Of a DNA stretch of 61,763 bases, positions 23,640-32,980 are shown piece by piece (positions within the stretch are counted from its first letter, which is position 1; every line of letters begins with the position of its first letter). This DNA is from Thermoproteota archaeon (lineage in GTDB: Archaea; Thermoproteota; Thermoprotei_A; Sulfolobales; Ignisphaeraceae), in the NCBI GenBank assembly GCA_013154235.1, contig JAADCV010000086.1, forward strand, positions 1-61,763, given 5' to 3'. The position numbers and the translations under genes were made by a program. Below the pieces are notes generated by a model. That model made no database searches, was not told the origin of the DNA, and was given only the letters and a program-made list of their open reading frames with translations.

Positions 23640-25081
23640 CCCTTTATCACTGCTAGAGACACTAGCCTTACAACAGGTCTAACAATGCCGGCTCTCGTGG
23701 CTACCTCCACAACCTTATCGACGTTCTTATACGCATCGGGGGTCTCCTCCGCTAGCTCTCTCATGGTTGCGGCCTTTACGTAGACACCGCGCTTCTCAAG
23801 CATCTCCATCACGTACCTCGGCGAGTACCTCCTCACTGCAGCAGCTCTACTCATCCACCTGCCAGCACCGTGAGGAGCTGACCACCATACGTCTCTCGCC
23901 TTCTCACCTGGGATCGTTATGTAGCTCGCCGTCCCCATGCTCCCTGGAATCAGTACAATCTGCCCAAACTTCCTATGGTCAGCCGGTATCTCTGGGTGAC
24001 CCGGTGGGAACGCTCGCGTAGCTCCCTTCCTATGGACGACAACCTTGTATCTCTTACCCTCGATCTCATGCTCCTCTATCTTAGCTATGTTGTGCGCAAC
24101 ATCGTAAATCATCTTTATCCCTAGGTGCTCTGGATCCGACCCGAGAGCTTTAGCGAAGCTCTCCCTAGCCCAGTGAGTTATGATCTGCCTGTTGCACCAA
24201 GCATAGTTAGCGGCTGCTGCCATAGCAGCAAAGTAGTCCTGTCCTTCGCGGCTGTTAAATGGCACTGCAGCAAGCTCTCTATCGGGAAGCTGGATTCCAT
24301 ACCTCCGTGCGGCTCTCTCCATAACCATTAGGTAGTCGCTAGCTACCTGATGCCCTAGACCTCTGGATCCAGTGTGAACCATTAGACATATCTGTCCTTC
24401 TCCGAAGATCCCTATCTCCTTAGCTACTTCGGGGATGTATATCTTGTCCACAACCTGTATCTCTAGGAAGTGGTTTCCGCTACCGAGAGTTCCTAGCTGA
24501 GGAGCGCCTCGCTCCTTAGCCCTCCTACTAACCTTTGATGGGTCTGCCCACGGCAGCTTGCCCCTCGACTCCGTGTGCTCTATATCGTGCTCGGTCGCAA
24601 ACCCTTGTCTCAGTGCCCACTGCGCACCCTCTGCTAGAACCTCGTCGAGCTGGCTGATGCTCAGCCTTAGCCTCCCTGTAGCTCCTACGCCGCTGGGAAT
24701 GTTCCTGAACAGTATGTTGACGATCTCTCGGATCTTCGGCTTAACATCCTTTACTGTCAGATCCGTTCGGAGAACTCGCACCCCACAGTTAATATCGTAT
24801 CCAACCCCTCCTGGGCTCACAACCCCTGTCTCTACGTCGAACCCTGCTACGCCTCCTATCGGAAATCCGTACCCTTGATGACCGTCGGGTAGGGTGTAGC
24901 TAGCTACCTGTATACCTGGTAGGCAGGCCACGTTAGCTGCCTGCTCCAGGGTCGCATCCTGCCTCATCTTGTTGAGTAGGAACTCGTCAGCGAAGATTAT
25001 CGCTGGCACTCTCATGCATCTCTTGTACTCCTTCGGGATCATCCATGTGACGTCGTTGATCTTCTTTAGCGGAGGAACCAT
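23636..25081 (-). CDS. rtcB: tRNA-splicing RNA ligase RtcB
   Basis: The 481-residue enzyme joins 2',3'-cyclic-phosphate and 5'-OH RNA ends with GTP and manganese. It has PDGHQGYGFPIGGVA, DINCGVRVL with the metal-binding Asp96 and Cys99, GSGNHFLEIQVVD, HTGSRGLGHQ and the guanylylated-histidine region APHGAGR. No intein is present, unlike in some Pyrococcus genes. In this organism it is the ligase expected to seal exons after the splicing endonuclease cuts bulge-helix-bulge introns such as the one in cbf5. Confidence 0.97.
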   Translation of the reverse strand: MVPPLKKINDVTWMIPKEYKRCMRVPAIIFADEFLLNKMRQDATLEQAANVACLPGIQVASYTLPDGHQGYGFPIGGVAGFDVETGVVSPGGVGYDINCGVRVLRTDLTVKDVKPKIREIVNILFRNIPSGVGATGRLRLSISQLDEVLAEGAQWALRQGFATEHDIEHTESRGKLPWADPSKVSRRAKERGAPQLGTLGSGNHFLEIQVVDKIYIPEVAKEIGIFGEGQICLMVHTGSRGLGHQVASDYLMVMERAARRYGIQLPDRELAAVPFNSREGQDYFAAMAAAANYAWCNRQIITHWARESFAKALGSDPEHLGIKMIYDVAHNIAKIEEHEIEGKRYKVVVHRKGATRAFPPGHPEIPADHRKFGQIVLIPGSMGTASYITIPGEKARDVWWSAPHGAGRWMSRAAAVRRYSPRYVMEMLEKRGVYVKAATMRELAEETPDAYKNVDKVVEVATRAGIVRPVVRLVSLAVIKG

Positions 25082-25153
25082 ACTCTAAACCCTCACTCCC
25101 TTGATCTACACCGGTTTATAATCCTAGATATCTCGGTGCAGCTAGGGTACATC

Positions 25154-25789
25154 GTGAGGGTAAGTGTCATATCGCTGGACTTCGCGGGTGTTATAGCGCC
25201 TAAGGACTTCATAGACTTCTTCTGGTTCTTTGTGATACCTAAGAGGGTCGCTAGGCTCGAGAGAATACCTCTCTATGAAGCGATAAAGTACGTCGATAGA
25301 GAGTACTGGAGCGTGCCTACGGACTCTCTCGACTGGTACCTACCTAGGTTCTGGCTAGAGAGGTTTGGAATAGATGCGGATGAGAGCGATCTGATTGAGG
25401 AAGCTCTAGAGTTCGCTGAGCCTTTCGGAGACGCTCTAGAAGCTATACCTGCTCTAGGACTCAGGTACCGGATCATCATATCTACGAACACTCCATCGTC
25501 CTTTGTTGAAGGGTTCCTGAAGAGGTACCCTCAAATAGGTGCGTGGATAGAAGGTATCTACTCCTGCATAGATATGCTTAATAAGCCTAGAAAGGACCGC
25601 GAGTTCTTTATGGAGGTCGCGCGAGCGGTAGGCGCTAATGTTAGCGAGGTTCTGCACGTCGGCGACAACCCCCAGAGCGATTACGTGGAGGCAAAGGCTG
25701 CTGGAATGCGGGCTATCTTAATAGATAGGTCTTCTAGGTGCTCTAGTGCGGTGTCGAACCTCTATCAATTACTGGAGGTTCTTCTGTAG
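25154..25789 (+). CDS. HAD-superfamily hydrolase with altered catalytic motif
   Basis: The protein has HAD motifs: LDFAGV (motif I), IISTNTP (II), NKPRKDREFF with the lysine (III) and HVGDNPQSDYVEA (IV). Motif I normally reads DxDxT or DxYGT; here the second position is alanine, so the general acid/base is missing and classical phosphatase activity is doubtful. A cap domain lies between motifs I and II (residues about 15-100). TATA at 25115-25121 predicts transcription from about 25143, favouring the GTG at 25154 over the GTG at 25136. Confidence 0.82.
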   Translation: MRVSVISLDFAGVIAPKDFIDFFWFFVIPKRVARLERIPLYEAIKYVDREYWSVPTDSLDWYLPRFWLERFGIDADESDLIEEALEFAEPFGDALEAIPALGLRYRIIISTNTPSSFVEGFLKRYPQIGAWIEGIYSCIDMLNKPRKDREFFMEVARAVGANVSEVLHVGDNPQSDYVEAKAAGMRAILIDRSSRCSSAVSNLYQLLEVLL

Positions 25790-25872
25790 AGCTGAAGAAC
25801 TATCTACAGCTTTTAATCCTCCTTCTCGATGAGGATCTAAGGCGCATCGAGTGATAGGGGTGGTGCATAGAC

Positions 25873-26358
25873 GTGCCCGTATGGCACTACCCGCAGATAA
25901 AGGGGGTAGATCCGAAGAAGGTGGCTAAGGCGGTGATACGCGACGCTCCAATATCGTACAAGGAGGCTTACGAGATATGCAAGGTTATCCGGGGGATGAT
26001 GCTTAAGGACGCTAAGGAGCTTTTGAAGCGCGTTGTGGAGCAGAGGGAGCCTATACCTATGACTAGATACAAGCTTGGGATAGCGCATAAGAGCGGCCTA
26101 GCTAATCGATGGCCTAAGTGGAGAGTTGCAGTAGGCAGGTACCCAGTGAAGGCAGCTCGATACATACTGAAGCTCTTGGAGAACGTTGAGAACAACGCTG
26201 TTAACGTCAAGGGGCTGAACGGAGATAAGCTGAAGATAGTTCACATAGCTGCGCATCGAGGACCCTATAGGAAGAAGTGGATGCCTAGAGCCTTCGGCAG
26301 AGCAACTCCCTGGTTTGGATCCACAGCATCGGTAGAGGTAGTGGTTGCAGAGGTGTGA
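25873..26358 (+). CDS. rpl22: 50S ribosomal protein uL22
   Basis: The 161-residue protein has the archaeal L22 core: KAVIRDAPISYKEAYEICKVIRG, ENVENNAVNVKG and VHIAAHRGPYRKKWMPRAFGRATP, the last being the beta-hairpin region that lines the exit tunnel. It is the first gene of the long plus-strand ribosomal operon; S19, which normally precedes it, is 22 kb away and inverted. The start is GTG at 25873 with GGTGG upstream. Confidence 0.96.
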   Translation: MPVWHYPQIKGVDPKKVAKAVIRDAPISYKEAYEICKVIRGMMLKDAKELLKRVVEQREPIPMTRYKLGIAHKSGLANRWPKWRVAVGRYPVKAARYILKLLENVENNAVNVKGLNGDKLKIVHIAAHRGPYRKKWMPRAFGRATPWFGSTASVEVVVAEV

Positions 26359-26362
26359 GGCT

Positions 26363-27043
26363 ATGGTGAACATAAAGAGGTACTTCATAGAGCTCGGTCT
26401 TCAGAAGGTTGCGATAGATGAGTATCTAGCGAGCAAGTTCTGGAGGGCGGGATACGCTGGCGTAGATATAATTAAGACACCGCTTGGAGTGAGGATCATA
26501 ATCTACGCGCAGAGGCCTGGAATGATAATTGGTAGGAGGGGGCAGAACCTAAGGGTGATACAAGCAGTATTCGAGAGGCTCTTCCGCATAGAGAATCCGC
26601 AGATAACTGTTGTCGAGGTTCCTGACCCTGACCTCAACGCGAGGGTGGTTGCGTTTAACATAGCACTAGCTCTAGAGAGGGGGATACATTTCCGAAGGGC
26701 GGCATTCATTGCGCTGAGGAGAATAATGAATGCTGGAGCTGTTGGCTGTGAGATAGTGATAAGCGGAAAGCTTAGGACCGAGAGAGCTAGGTACGAGAAG
26801 CTCGTTGCGGGAAAGGTCTACAAGTCTGGGGATCAGAGCCTACAGCTCGTAGATAGAGCTGTTGCCCACGTACTGCTGAAACCCGGTGTGTACGGAGTTC
26901 AAGTGCTTATAACGAAGCCCGGTATGCCGGCAGACTATGTCGAGGTTCTACCGCCTGAGAAGGCGCAGGAGAAGCTTAAGGAGCTTGGCGTAGAGGTTTC
27001 TGCTGAAGGTGTTGCAGAGGGAGGAGCGGGAGCAGCTAGCTGA
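26363..27043 (+). CDS. rps3: 30S ribosomal protein uS3
   Basis: The protein begins at ATG 26363 (VNIKRYFIELGLQKV) and has the KH domain with RPGMIIGRRGQNLRVIQ, followed by the C-terminal S3 domain (AGAVGCEIVISGKL, AHVLLKPGVYGVQVLI). uS3 lies at the mRNA entry site and has helicase activity in the ribosome. An alanine/glycine-rich tail follows. The in-frame TTG at 26345 overlaps uL22 and is unlikely to be used. Confidence 0.96.
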   Translation: MVNIKRYFIELGLQKVAIDEYLASKFWRAGYAGVDIIKTPLGVRIIIYAQRPGMIIGRRGQNLRVIQAVFERLFRIENPQITVVEVPDPDLNARVVAFNIALALERGIHFRRAAFIALRRIMNAGAVGCEIVISGKLRTERARYEKLVAGKVYKSGDQSLQLVDRAVAHVLLKPGVYGVQVLITKPGMPADYVEVLPPEKAQEKLKELGVEVSAEGVAEGGAGAAS

Positions 27044-27054
27044 GGTGGTAGCCG

Positions 27055-27267
27055 ATGAGCGATAGACCCCTCTATGCGGATGAGATAAGAGGAATGTCGA
27101 TGGAGGAGAGGCTGAGGCTGCTTGCAGAGCTTAGGAAGGAGCTTGCTAGGCTGCGCGAGCAGGCTAGGGTTGGGACTCTTACTGACGTTGCTAGGATAAG
27201 AATCATTAGGAAGAATATTGCTAGGATACTAACAGTGATAAACGAAGAAAGGAAAGGAATTAGGTAG
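27055..27267 (+). CDS. rpl29: 50S ribosomal protein uL29
   Basis: The 70-residue helical hairpin protein has the L29 pattern EIRGMSMEERLRLLAELRKELARLR and DVARIRIIRKNIARILTVINE. It sits near the tunnel exit. GGTGGT precedes the ATG. Its last base overlaps the GTG of the next gene (RNase P component 1). Confidence 0.93.
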   Translation: MSDRPLYADEIRGMSMEERLRLLAELRKELARLREQARVGTLTDVARIRIIRKNIARILTVINEERKGIR

Positions 27268-27545
27268 TGAGGCACAGCCCCAAGAACCTGAAGTATCACG
27301 AGCTGATAGGGCTGAAGGTAAGGATAGTTAGTCATAGCGACCCTACTCTAGTTGGTCTCGAGGGGATTATCGTGGATGAAACTAGAAGCACCCTCCTCAT
27401 CGACTGCGGGGGGAGAAGAAAGCGAGTCCTGAAGCTGTATGGCATCTTCGAGTTCACGCTCCCTAATGGCAAGAGGGTTTCTCTCGATGGAAGTGAGATT
27501 TTGGGCAGACCAGAAGACAGACTTAAAAGGGTTAAGGATCTATAG
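27267..27545 (+). CDS. rnp1: RNase P protein component 1 (Rpp29)
   Basis: The 92-residue protein has the Sm-like barrel signature of archaeal Rpp29/Pop4: ELIGLKVRIVSHSDPTLVGLEGIIVDETRSTLLI-type sequence followed by FEFTLPNGKRVSLDGSEILGRPEDRLK. It supports RNase P RNA in tRNA 5' maturation. Its place between L29 and S17 is the standard archaeal location. Start is GTG overlapping the L29 stop by one base. Confidence 0.94.
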   Translation: MRHSPKNLKYHELIGLKVRIVSHSDPTLVGLEGIIVDETRSTLLIDCGGRRKRVLKLYGIFEFTLPNGKRVSLDGSEILGRPEDRLKRVKDL

Positions 27546-27569
27546 ATGCGCAGACGCATGGTGTGAGCC

Positions 27570-27950
27570 ATGGCGATGGAGAGCAGCGCTGTGTCCCGTG
27601 ACGTAGGCGTTAGGTACCCTGGGCTGAAGCCACCTGAAACCACCTGCAACGACAGGAAGTGTCCATGGCATGGAAGTGTCCGTGTTAGAGGGCTTTTGCT
27701 AGTTGGGAAGGTTGTTAAGGCGAAGATGCAGAGAACCGTGGTAGTCGAGCGCGAGTACCTCGTGTGGATACCGAAGTACATGAGGTACGAGCGGAGGCGC
27801 AGCAAGATACACGCGCATAACCCCCCTTGTATCAACGCTAAGGAGGGGGACATAGTGCTAATAGGAGAGACAAGGCCTCTGGCAAAGAGCGTGTCCTTCG
27901 TCGTGTTGGGAGTGTTGAAGCGTGCAGAGGAGCTGAGAGGTGGTAGGTAA
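27570..27950 (+). CDS. rps17: 30S ribosomal protein uS17
   Basis: The 126-residue protein has the archaeal S17 N-terminal extension with [10 protein letters not shown], the OB-fold core [20 protein letters not shown] and [24 protein letters not shown]. It binds 16S rRNA in the body. The stop overlaps the ATG of uL14 by one base. Confidence 0.95.
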   Translation: MAMESSAVSRDVGVRYPGLKPPETTCNDRKCPWHGSVRVRGLLLVGKVVKAKMQRTVVVEREYLVWIPKYMRYERRRSKIHAHNPPCINAKEGDIVLIGETRPLAKSVSFVVLGVLKRAEELRGGR

Positions 27951-28375
27951 TGCCCATGAAGAAGGCTAAGGGAGGAGCCGCGTATCCCCGTAGGGGTCTT
28001 GTAGCGGGGATTCAGGTAGGGACGATGCTTGTAGTAGCTGATAACAGCGGAGCTAAGCTTGTTCAGGTAATAGGTGTTCCAGAGGTAAAGACGAGGCTAA
28101 GGAGAATACCCTACGCAAGCGTAGGAGACATGGTTGTGGTCACCGTGAAGAAGGGCAATATCGACCTGAAGGGCCAGGTGATGAGAGCGGTTATAATAAG
28201 GCAGAAGAAGCCCTATAGAAGACCTGACGGTACGTGGGTAGCTTTCGAGGATAACGCATGCGTGATAGTCACACCTGACGGAATGCCGAAGGGTAGAGAG
28301 GTTAGGGGGCCAGTCGCTAGAGAAGCTGCCGAAAGGTGGCCTCCTATAGCAAACATCGCCTCGATTATAGTGTAA
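27950..28375 (+). CDS. rpl14: 50S ribosomal protein uL14
   Basis: The 141-residue protein contains [34 protein letters not shown]-type signature of L14 and [24 protein letters not shown] at the end. uL14 lies at the subunit interface and binds the anti-association factor aIF6. Normal archaeal length. Confidence 0.96.
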   Translation: MPMKKAKGGAAYPRRGLVAGIQVGTMLVVADNSGAKLVQVIGVPEVKTRLRRIPYASVGDMVVVTVKKGNIDLKGQVMRAVIIRQKKPYRRPDGTWVAFEDNACVIVTPDGMPKGREVRGPVAREAAERWPPIANIASIIV

Positions 28376-28383
28376 GGTGGTTG

Positions 28384-28863
28384 ATGATGGTCGAGATAAA
28401 GACCAAGCAGCCTAAGAAGCAGAGAAAGAGATTCTTCAACCTACCGCTGCACCAGAGATGGCATTTGCTAAACGCGCCACTATCCCCTGATCTTAGAAAG
28501 GAGCTTGGCGTGAGGAGGCTGCCGGTGCGAAAGGGAGACGTTGTTAGGATAATGAGGGGCGATTGGCGTGGTCACGAAGGTAAGGTTGTGGAGGTTGATC
28601 TCAAGAGGGTTCGGATATCTGTTGAAGGCGTGACTCATAAGAAAGCTGACGGCACTGAAGTGTTCTACCCTATACACCCATCCAACGTAATGATAGTGAA
28701 ACTCGGAGAAGTTGATGAGGTTAGGAGGAGAATCATTGAGCGTAGAAGAAAGGCGCGTGAGGAGCTCGTTAAGAAAGGTTTAGCGAAGCCGCTGAGCAGC
28801 GACCAGCAGAAGCTTGTTGAAGCTTTTAAGGAGTCAACGCAGACATCGCCTCAGCCTAGGTGA
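28384..28863 (+). CDS. rpl24: 50S ribosomal protein uL24
   Basis: The protein has the KOW motif [21 protein letters not shown] and the downstream [20 protein letters not shown] segment of archaeal L24. The chosen start is ATG 28384 (a second ATG follows directly) after TAAGGTGG; the frame extends upstream into uL14 without support. The C-terminal tail is charged. It nucleates large-subunit assembly. Confidence 0.95.
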   Translation: MMVEIKTKQPKKQRKRFFNLPLHQRWHLLNAPLSPDLRKELGVRRLPVRKGDVVRIMRGDWRGHEGKVVEVDLKRVRISVEGVTHKKADGTEVFYPIHPSNVMIVKLGEVDEVRRRIIERRRKAREELVKKGLAKPLSSDQQKLVEAFKESTQTSPQPR

Positions 28864-28871
28864 GCATCGTC

Positions 28872-29624
28872 ATGGCTAGGATGGGCGGATCTAGGCACTT
28901 AAAGAGGCTGGCTGCTCCAGCGTTCTGGCCTATTCTTAGAAAGGAGCATGTATGGGCGGTTAAGCCGTCTCCCGGACCTCACCCAGTAGAGAAGTGCCTA
29001 CCGCTTCTCGTACTGATAAGGGACGTATTTGGATACGCTGAGACAGCTAGGGAGGCTAGGAGAATAATATCTGAGGGTAAGGTCTTCGTCGATGGTGTTC
29101 CGAGAAAGAACTACAAGTTCCCCGTAGGCCTAATGGATGTAGTGTCCTTTCCAGACCTAGACGAGTATTACAGGATATGTCCGCACCCAACGAGATTCCT
29201 CTGGCCCGTCAAAATACCGCGGGAGGAAGCCGAGCTGAAGCTCGTTAGGATAGAAAACAAGGTTACGGTGAAGGGCGGCCACATACAGCTAAACCTACAC
29301 GATGGTAGGAACATCCTCATAAAGGTGTCCAACCCCACCAAGCCTAGCGAAGATGTGTACAAAACAATGGGCACACTCCTCATAAAGGTTCCGAGTCAAG
29401 AGATCGTTGAGTACGTTCCGTTTGAGGAAGGGGTGCTGGCAATAGTTGTGGACGGTAAGAACGTTGGGCGCATGGGTAGGGTCGTAGGGATCCAGAAGGG
29501 GATGGGTAGGAAGAGAACGCTCGTAACCCTAGAGGATGAGCAAGGTCATAGGTTCCAGACTATACTGGAGTACGTCTTCGTTGTAGGCAGAGAGAAGCCC
29601 TTGGTTACGGTGATGGGTAGATGA
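28872..29624 (+). CDS. rps4e: 30S ribosomal protein eS4 (S4e)
   Basis: The protein starts MARMGGSRHLKRLAAPAFWPI and shows S4e features: an S4 RNA-binding domain (EARRIISEGKVFVDGVPRKNYKFPVGLMD), the RKGGHIQLNLHDGRN-like central domain (here VKGGHIQLNLHDGRN) and a C-terminal KOW domain (NVGRMGRVVGIQKG). Four residues could be added from a GTG at 28860, but the ATG is the usual start. The stop overlaps uL5 by four bases. Confidence 0.95.
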   Translation: MARMGGSRHLKRLAAPAFWPILRKEHVWAVKPSPGPHPVEKCLPLLVLIRDVFGYAETAREARRIISEGKVFVDGVPRKNYKFPVGLMDVVSFPDLDEYYRICPHPTRFLWPVKIPREEAELKLVRIENKVTVKGGHIQLNLHDGRNILIKVSNPTKPSEDVYKTMGTLLIKVPSQEIVEYVPFEEGVLAIVVDGKNVGRMGRVVGIQKGMGRKRTLVTLEDEQGHRFQTILEYVFVVGREKPLVTVMGR

Positions 29625-30250
29625 GCGGGGTTACGCCGGTTATAAGAAACGGCTCTATAACTATAGAGGAGCTACCAGAATCATTCGAGAGCAGCTACCT
29701 GGATAGAGCTACGGTTAACGCGATATTCGAGAGGTGGAGAGGTAACAGGATGCTGATCCCCAGAATATCCAAGGTTACTGTAAACATCTGTGTGGGTGGG
29801 TACTCGGAGAGACTGGATAAGGCTGTTAAAGTTCTGCGAATGCTAACAGGTCAAGAGCCATCCATTAGAAGAGCTAAGCAGACAATCAAAGAGTTCGGAA
29901 TAAGCCGGAGGCAGCCAATAGCAGCTGTGGTAACGCTCCGTGGTGAGCGTTCGCTCGAGTTCCTTAGGAAGGCGCTATACGCTGTCAACTATACTCTCAA
30001 GGCGTCTAGCTTCGATCCGTACGGCAATGTGGCTTTCGGTATAACTGAGCACATCGCGCTTCCCGGAGTGAAGTACGATCCTGAGCTAGGGATCTTTGGA
30101 ATGGATGTTGCGGTAACGTTTGAGAGACCAGGGTTTAGAGTGGCTAGGAGAAGGAGGTGTAGAAGCACTATACCGAGAAGGCATAGAGTTACGCGAGAGG
30201 AGGCAATGCTATTCCTAGAGCTATTATTCGGGGTCAGGATAGTCGGTTAG
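29621..30250 (+). CDS. rpl5: 50S ribosomal protein uL5
   Basis: The 209-residue protein has [32 protein letters not shown], the archaeal L5 RNA-binding region, and [24 protein letters not shown] near the C-terminus. It carries an N-terminal extension of about 35 residues ([19 protein letters not shown]) not found in shorter family members. The extra C-terminal [20 protein letters not shown] is typical of archaeal L5. It binds 5S rRNA and P-site tRNA. Confidence 0.93.
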   Translation: MSGVTPVIRNGSITIEELPESFESSYLDRATVNAIFERWRGNRMLIPRISKVTVNICVGGYSERLDKAVKVLRMLTGQEPSIRRAKQTIKEFGISRRQPIAAVVTLRGERSLEFLRKALYAVNYTLKASSFDPYGNVAFGITEHIALPGVKYDPELGIFGMDVAVTFERPGFRVARRRRCRSTIPRRHRVTREEAMLFLELLFGVRIVG

Positions 30251-30264
30251 GTAGAGGTGAGATC

Positions 30265-30429
30265 ATGGGTAAGTACAGGCCTCCCGAAGTAAGAAAGTAT
30301 GGTAGGGGAGTGCAGGTCTGTAGGAGATGTGGAGCTAGGGATGCAGTTATCCAGAAGTATGGTCTTTACCTATGCAGACAGTGCTTTAGAGAAGTCGCGT
30401 TCATGCTTGGGTTTAGAAAGTATAACTAG
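30265..30429 (+). CDS. rps14: 30S ribosomal protein uS14 (zinc type)
   Basis: The 54-residue protein has two CxxC pairs (VCRRCGAR and LCRQCF) and begins [15 protein letters not shown], ending LGFRKYN, the standard archaeal zinc-binding S14. Its place between L5 and S8 is conserved. AGGTGAGATC precedes the ATG as ribosome-binding site. It assembles into the head of the small subunit. Confidence 0.96.
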   Translation: MGKYRPPEVRKYGRGVQVCRRCGARDAVIQKYGLYLCRQCFREVAFMLGFRKYN

Positions 30430-30441
30430 AGGTGCTGACAC

Positions 30442-30843
30442 ATGGTGCTAATGGATCCTCTGGCTAACGCGATGGCCGCTATCACAAACGCTGAGATGAG
30501 GAGGAAGAAGGAGGTTGTGATATGGCCAGCATCGAAGCTGATAATAAGGGTGCTTAGAGTCATGCAGAGACATGGGTACATAGGCGAGTTCGAGTACATA
30601 GACGATGGGAGATGGGGTAAGATCGTTGTTCAGTTACTAGGCCGGATAAACAAGGCGGGTGCTATAAAGCCTAGGTGGCCAGTTCGGTACAGGGATCTCG
30701 TTGAGATGCCGCAGTGGCTCAGAAGATTCATTCCGTCCCGTGACATCGGAATAATTATATTGTCGACTCCCCACGGAGTAATGTCGCATCGAGAGGCTCT
30801 CGAGAAGCATACGGGAGGTGTACTCCTAGCCTACGTATACTAA
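30442..30843 (+). CDS. rps8: 30S ribosomal protein uS8
   Basis: The 133-residue protein has [30 protein letters not shown] at the start and the diagnostic C-terminal [31 protein letters not shown]8 is a primary 16S rRNA binder. Normal archaeal length; ATG preceded by AGGTGCTGAC. Confidence 0.96.
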   Translation: MVLMDPLANAMAAITNAEMRRKKEVVIWPASKLIIRVLRVMQRHGYIGEFEYIDDGRWGKIVVQLLGRINKAGAIKPRWPVRYRDLVEMPQWLRRFIPSRDIGIIILSTPHGVMSHREALEKHTGGVLLAYVY

Positions 30844-30853
30844 GGTGATGGAG

Positions 30854-31402
30854 ATGGCTAAGGCTGTGGTTGTTAGGGAAGAGATAGAGATTCCCCAGGG
30901 CGTTAACGTAGAGATAGATGGAATGAGAGTTAGGGTGAGCGGTCCTAAGGGAAGCGTTGAGAGGGACTTCTCGCATGCTAAGGGGATCATACTTAGGAAG
31001 GAGGACAGCAAGGTCGTCGTCGAGGCTTTCTTCGCTGATAGGAGAAAGAAGGCGCTGGTAGGAACCATAGCGGGCCACATCCAGAACATGATAACGGGCG
31101 TCACCAAGGGATGGAGGTACAAGCTCAAGATAATAACAACGCACTTCCCGGCAACGGTCAAGGTATCGGGCAACGAGGTAATTATCGAGAACTTCCTTGG
31201 TGAGAAAGCTCCTAGGAGGGCTAAGATAGTGGGCAACGTCAAGGTCACGGTCAAGGGCAAGGATGTTATAGTTGAGGGAGTAGATATAGAGGCTGTTGGA
31301 CAGACAGCAGCTAACATAGAGCTCGCTACCAAGGTTAAGGATAAGGATAGGAGAGTCTTTGTCGATGGTATATACATCTACGAGAGGGGACCCGCAGAAT
31401 GA
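30854..31402 (+). CDS. rpl6: 50S ribosomal protein uL6
   Basis: The protein contains IEIPQGVNVEIDGMRVRVSGPKGSVERDFSH, a typical L6 first domain, HIQNMITGVTKGWRYKLK and TKVKDKDRRVFVDGIYIYERG. It lies near the factor-binding site. ATG 30854 has GGTGAT six bases upstream; two in-frame starts (30845, 30848) would add two or three residues. The stop overlaps eL32 by four bases. Confidence 0.95.
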   Translation: MAKAVVVREEIEIPQGVNVEIDGMRVRVSGPKGSVERDFSHAKGIILRKEDSKVVVEAFFADRRKKALVGTIAGHIQNMITGVTKGWRYKLKIITTHFPATVKVSGNEVIIENFLGEKAPRRAKIVGNVKVTVKGKDVIVEGVDIEAVGQTAANIELATKVKDKDRRVFVDGIYIYERGPAE

Positions 31403-31830
31403 GCAGCCTAGAGGAGGTACTGAAAAGAAGGAAGGAGGTGCTGAGAGAGCTAAGAAAGAGAAGAGCCTTGGGTAGAGCTCGCAAAGAACTTAGGGAGGAT
31501 AGACCAGAGTTCCTGCGCTGGCTATGGTGGAAGTTCCCGAAGTTCGAGAACGATCTCAAGTGGAAGAGGCCCCGCGGAAAGGACAATAAGATGAGACTCA
31601 AGCTAAAGGGATATCCGCCTCTCGCCGGAGTCGGGTACCGGATGCCTAAGGCTATGAGAGAGCTTCACCCTAGCGGACTAGAGCCAGTAGTGGTAGCTTC
31701 TGTAAAGGATCTAGAGGCGCTTGATCCCAAGAAGCATGCGGTGTACATAGCCTCGACCGTAGGGTTGAGAAAGAAGATGGAGCTAGTTAAGGAAGCTAGT
31801 AGTAGAGGATTTAAGGTCTTGAACCCGTGA
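31399..31830 (+). CDS. rpl32e: 50S ribosomal protein eL32
   Basis: The 143-residue protein has the L32e elements FLRWLWWKFPKFENDLKWKRPRGKDNKMRLKLKGYPP-like core and VGYRMPKAMRELHPSGLEPV, ending with ASTVGLRKKMELVKEASSRGFKVLN. It is an archaeal/eukaryal large-subunit protein. Overlap with uL6 (ATGA) implies coupling. Confidence 0.95.
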   Translation: MSSLEEVLKRRKEVLRELRKRRALGRARKELREDRPEFLRWLWWKFPKFENDLKWKRPRGKDNKMRLKLKGYPPLAGVGYRMPKAMRELHPSGLEPVVVASVKDLEALDPKKHAVYIASTVGLRKKMELVKEASSRGFKVLNP

Positions 31831-31855
31831 CGGTGATAGCGCAGGGTGGTACGCG

Positions 31856-32314
31856 ATGGACTTAAGCTATCAGAGAAGACTTGCAGCTGAGCTCCTTGGT
31901 GTTGGCGAAACCAGAATTAGGTTCGATCCTGAGCAGCTAGATAGAGTCGCTAGCGCTGTAACAAAAGACGATATAAGGAGACTCATCAAAGACGGCGTTA
32001 TAACTGTAGAGCCACCCCACAGCAATAGCAGGGGTAGGTGGAGGATACGTCACGAGCAGAGGAGGAAGGGTCGCAGAAGAGGTTATGGAAGAAGGAAGGG
32101 TTCTAAGTGGGCTAGGTTCGACAAGAAGGAGGCTTGGATGAATAAGATCAGGAAGATGCGTAGGTTCCTACGCTGGCTACGAGATCACGGGGTTATAGAC
32201 AGGAGAACGTACCGTCGGCTCTACCTAATGGCTAAAGGTGGCGCATTTGAGAGCCTCGCATCGCTGAAGAGGTACATGAAGGATCATGGCTTGTTGCCTC
32301 AGGAGTATAGGTGA
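31856..32314 (+). CDS. rpl19e: 50S ribosomal protein eL19
   Basis: The 152-residue, strongly basic protein begins DLSYQRRLAAELLGVGETRI and has the L19e signature RRRGYGRRKGSKWAR and RRFLRWLRDHGVIDRRTYRRLYLMAKGG. It makes an inter-subunit bridge. The start ATG is preceded by GGGTGGT. Confidence 0.96.
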   Translation: MDLSYQRRLAAELLGVGETRIRFDPEQLDRVASAVTKDDIRRLIKDGVITVEPPHSNSRGRWRIRHEQRRKGRRRGYGRRKGSKWARFDKKEAWMNKIRKMRRFLRWLRDHGVIDRRTYRRLYLMAKGGAFESLASLKRYMKDHGLLPQEYR

Positions 32315-32320
32315 GGAGGT

Positions 32321-32980
32321 ATGGCGTGGGGCCCCAAGTACAAGGTTCCTAGGAGGAGAAGAAGAGAGGGTAAGACTAACTACTACAAGAGGTATAAGCT
32401 TGTAAGGAGTAGAAAGATTAGGGTTGTTGTTAGAAAGACGAACAAGTACATATGGGTCCAATTCATTTACCCGACTCCCGTAGGGGACTTCACGATAGCT
32501 GCAGCGCATAGTAAGGAGCTAGTGAAGTACTTTGGGTGGAAAGGAGGTACTAAGAGTACGCCAGCAGCGTACCTCACGGGGCTTCTTGCGGGTCTAAGGG
32601 CTAAGAAGCTAGGCATTGACTACGCTGTTCCCGACATAGGTCTCCACAGACCTACGAAGGGAGCGAAGGTGTTCGCAGCTCTCAAGGGCGTTGTTGATGC
32701 TGGAGTAGAGGTTCCTCTAGACGAATCCATAGTGCCTAGCGAGGATAGGATAAGAGGCGAGACCATAGCTAGATACGCTGAGACGCTAGCCTCTGAGAAC
32801 CCCGAGAGGTTCCAGAGGCAGTTCTCGCAGATGCTTGCGAAGGGATTCGACCCTAGGGAGCTTCCGAGGCATTTCGAAGAGGTGAAGAACCTGATCATGC
32901 AGGTATATAGCTCTATCCCCGAGTCTACTGCAGCTAGAGAGATAGTGAGTAAGCTCGTAGCTGCGGGTGAGGCTAGATGA
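32321..32980 (+). CDS. rpl18: 50S ribosomal protein uL18 (L5e type)
   Basis: The 219-residue product is the long archaeal form of L18. It starts [26 protein letters not shown] and has [18 protein letters not shown] and [30 protein letters not shown]. It binds 5S rRNA together with uL5. The stop overlaps uS5 by four bases. Confidence 0.96.
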   Translation: MAWGPKYKVPRRRRREGKTNYYKRYKLVRSRKIRVVVRKTNKYIWVQFIYPTPVGDFTIAAAHSKELVKYFGWKGGTKSTPAAYLTGLLAGLRAKKLGIDYAVPDIGLHRPTKGAKVFAALKGVVDAGVEVPLDESIVPSEDRIRGETIARYAETLASENPERFQRQFSQMLAKGFDPRELPRHFEEVKNLIMQVYSSIPESTAAREIVSKLVAAGEAR

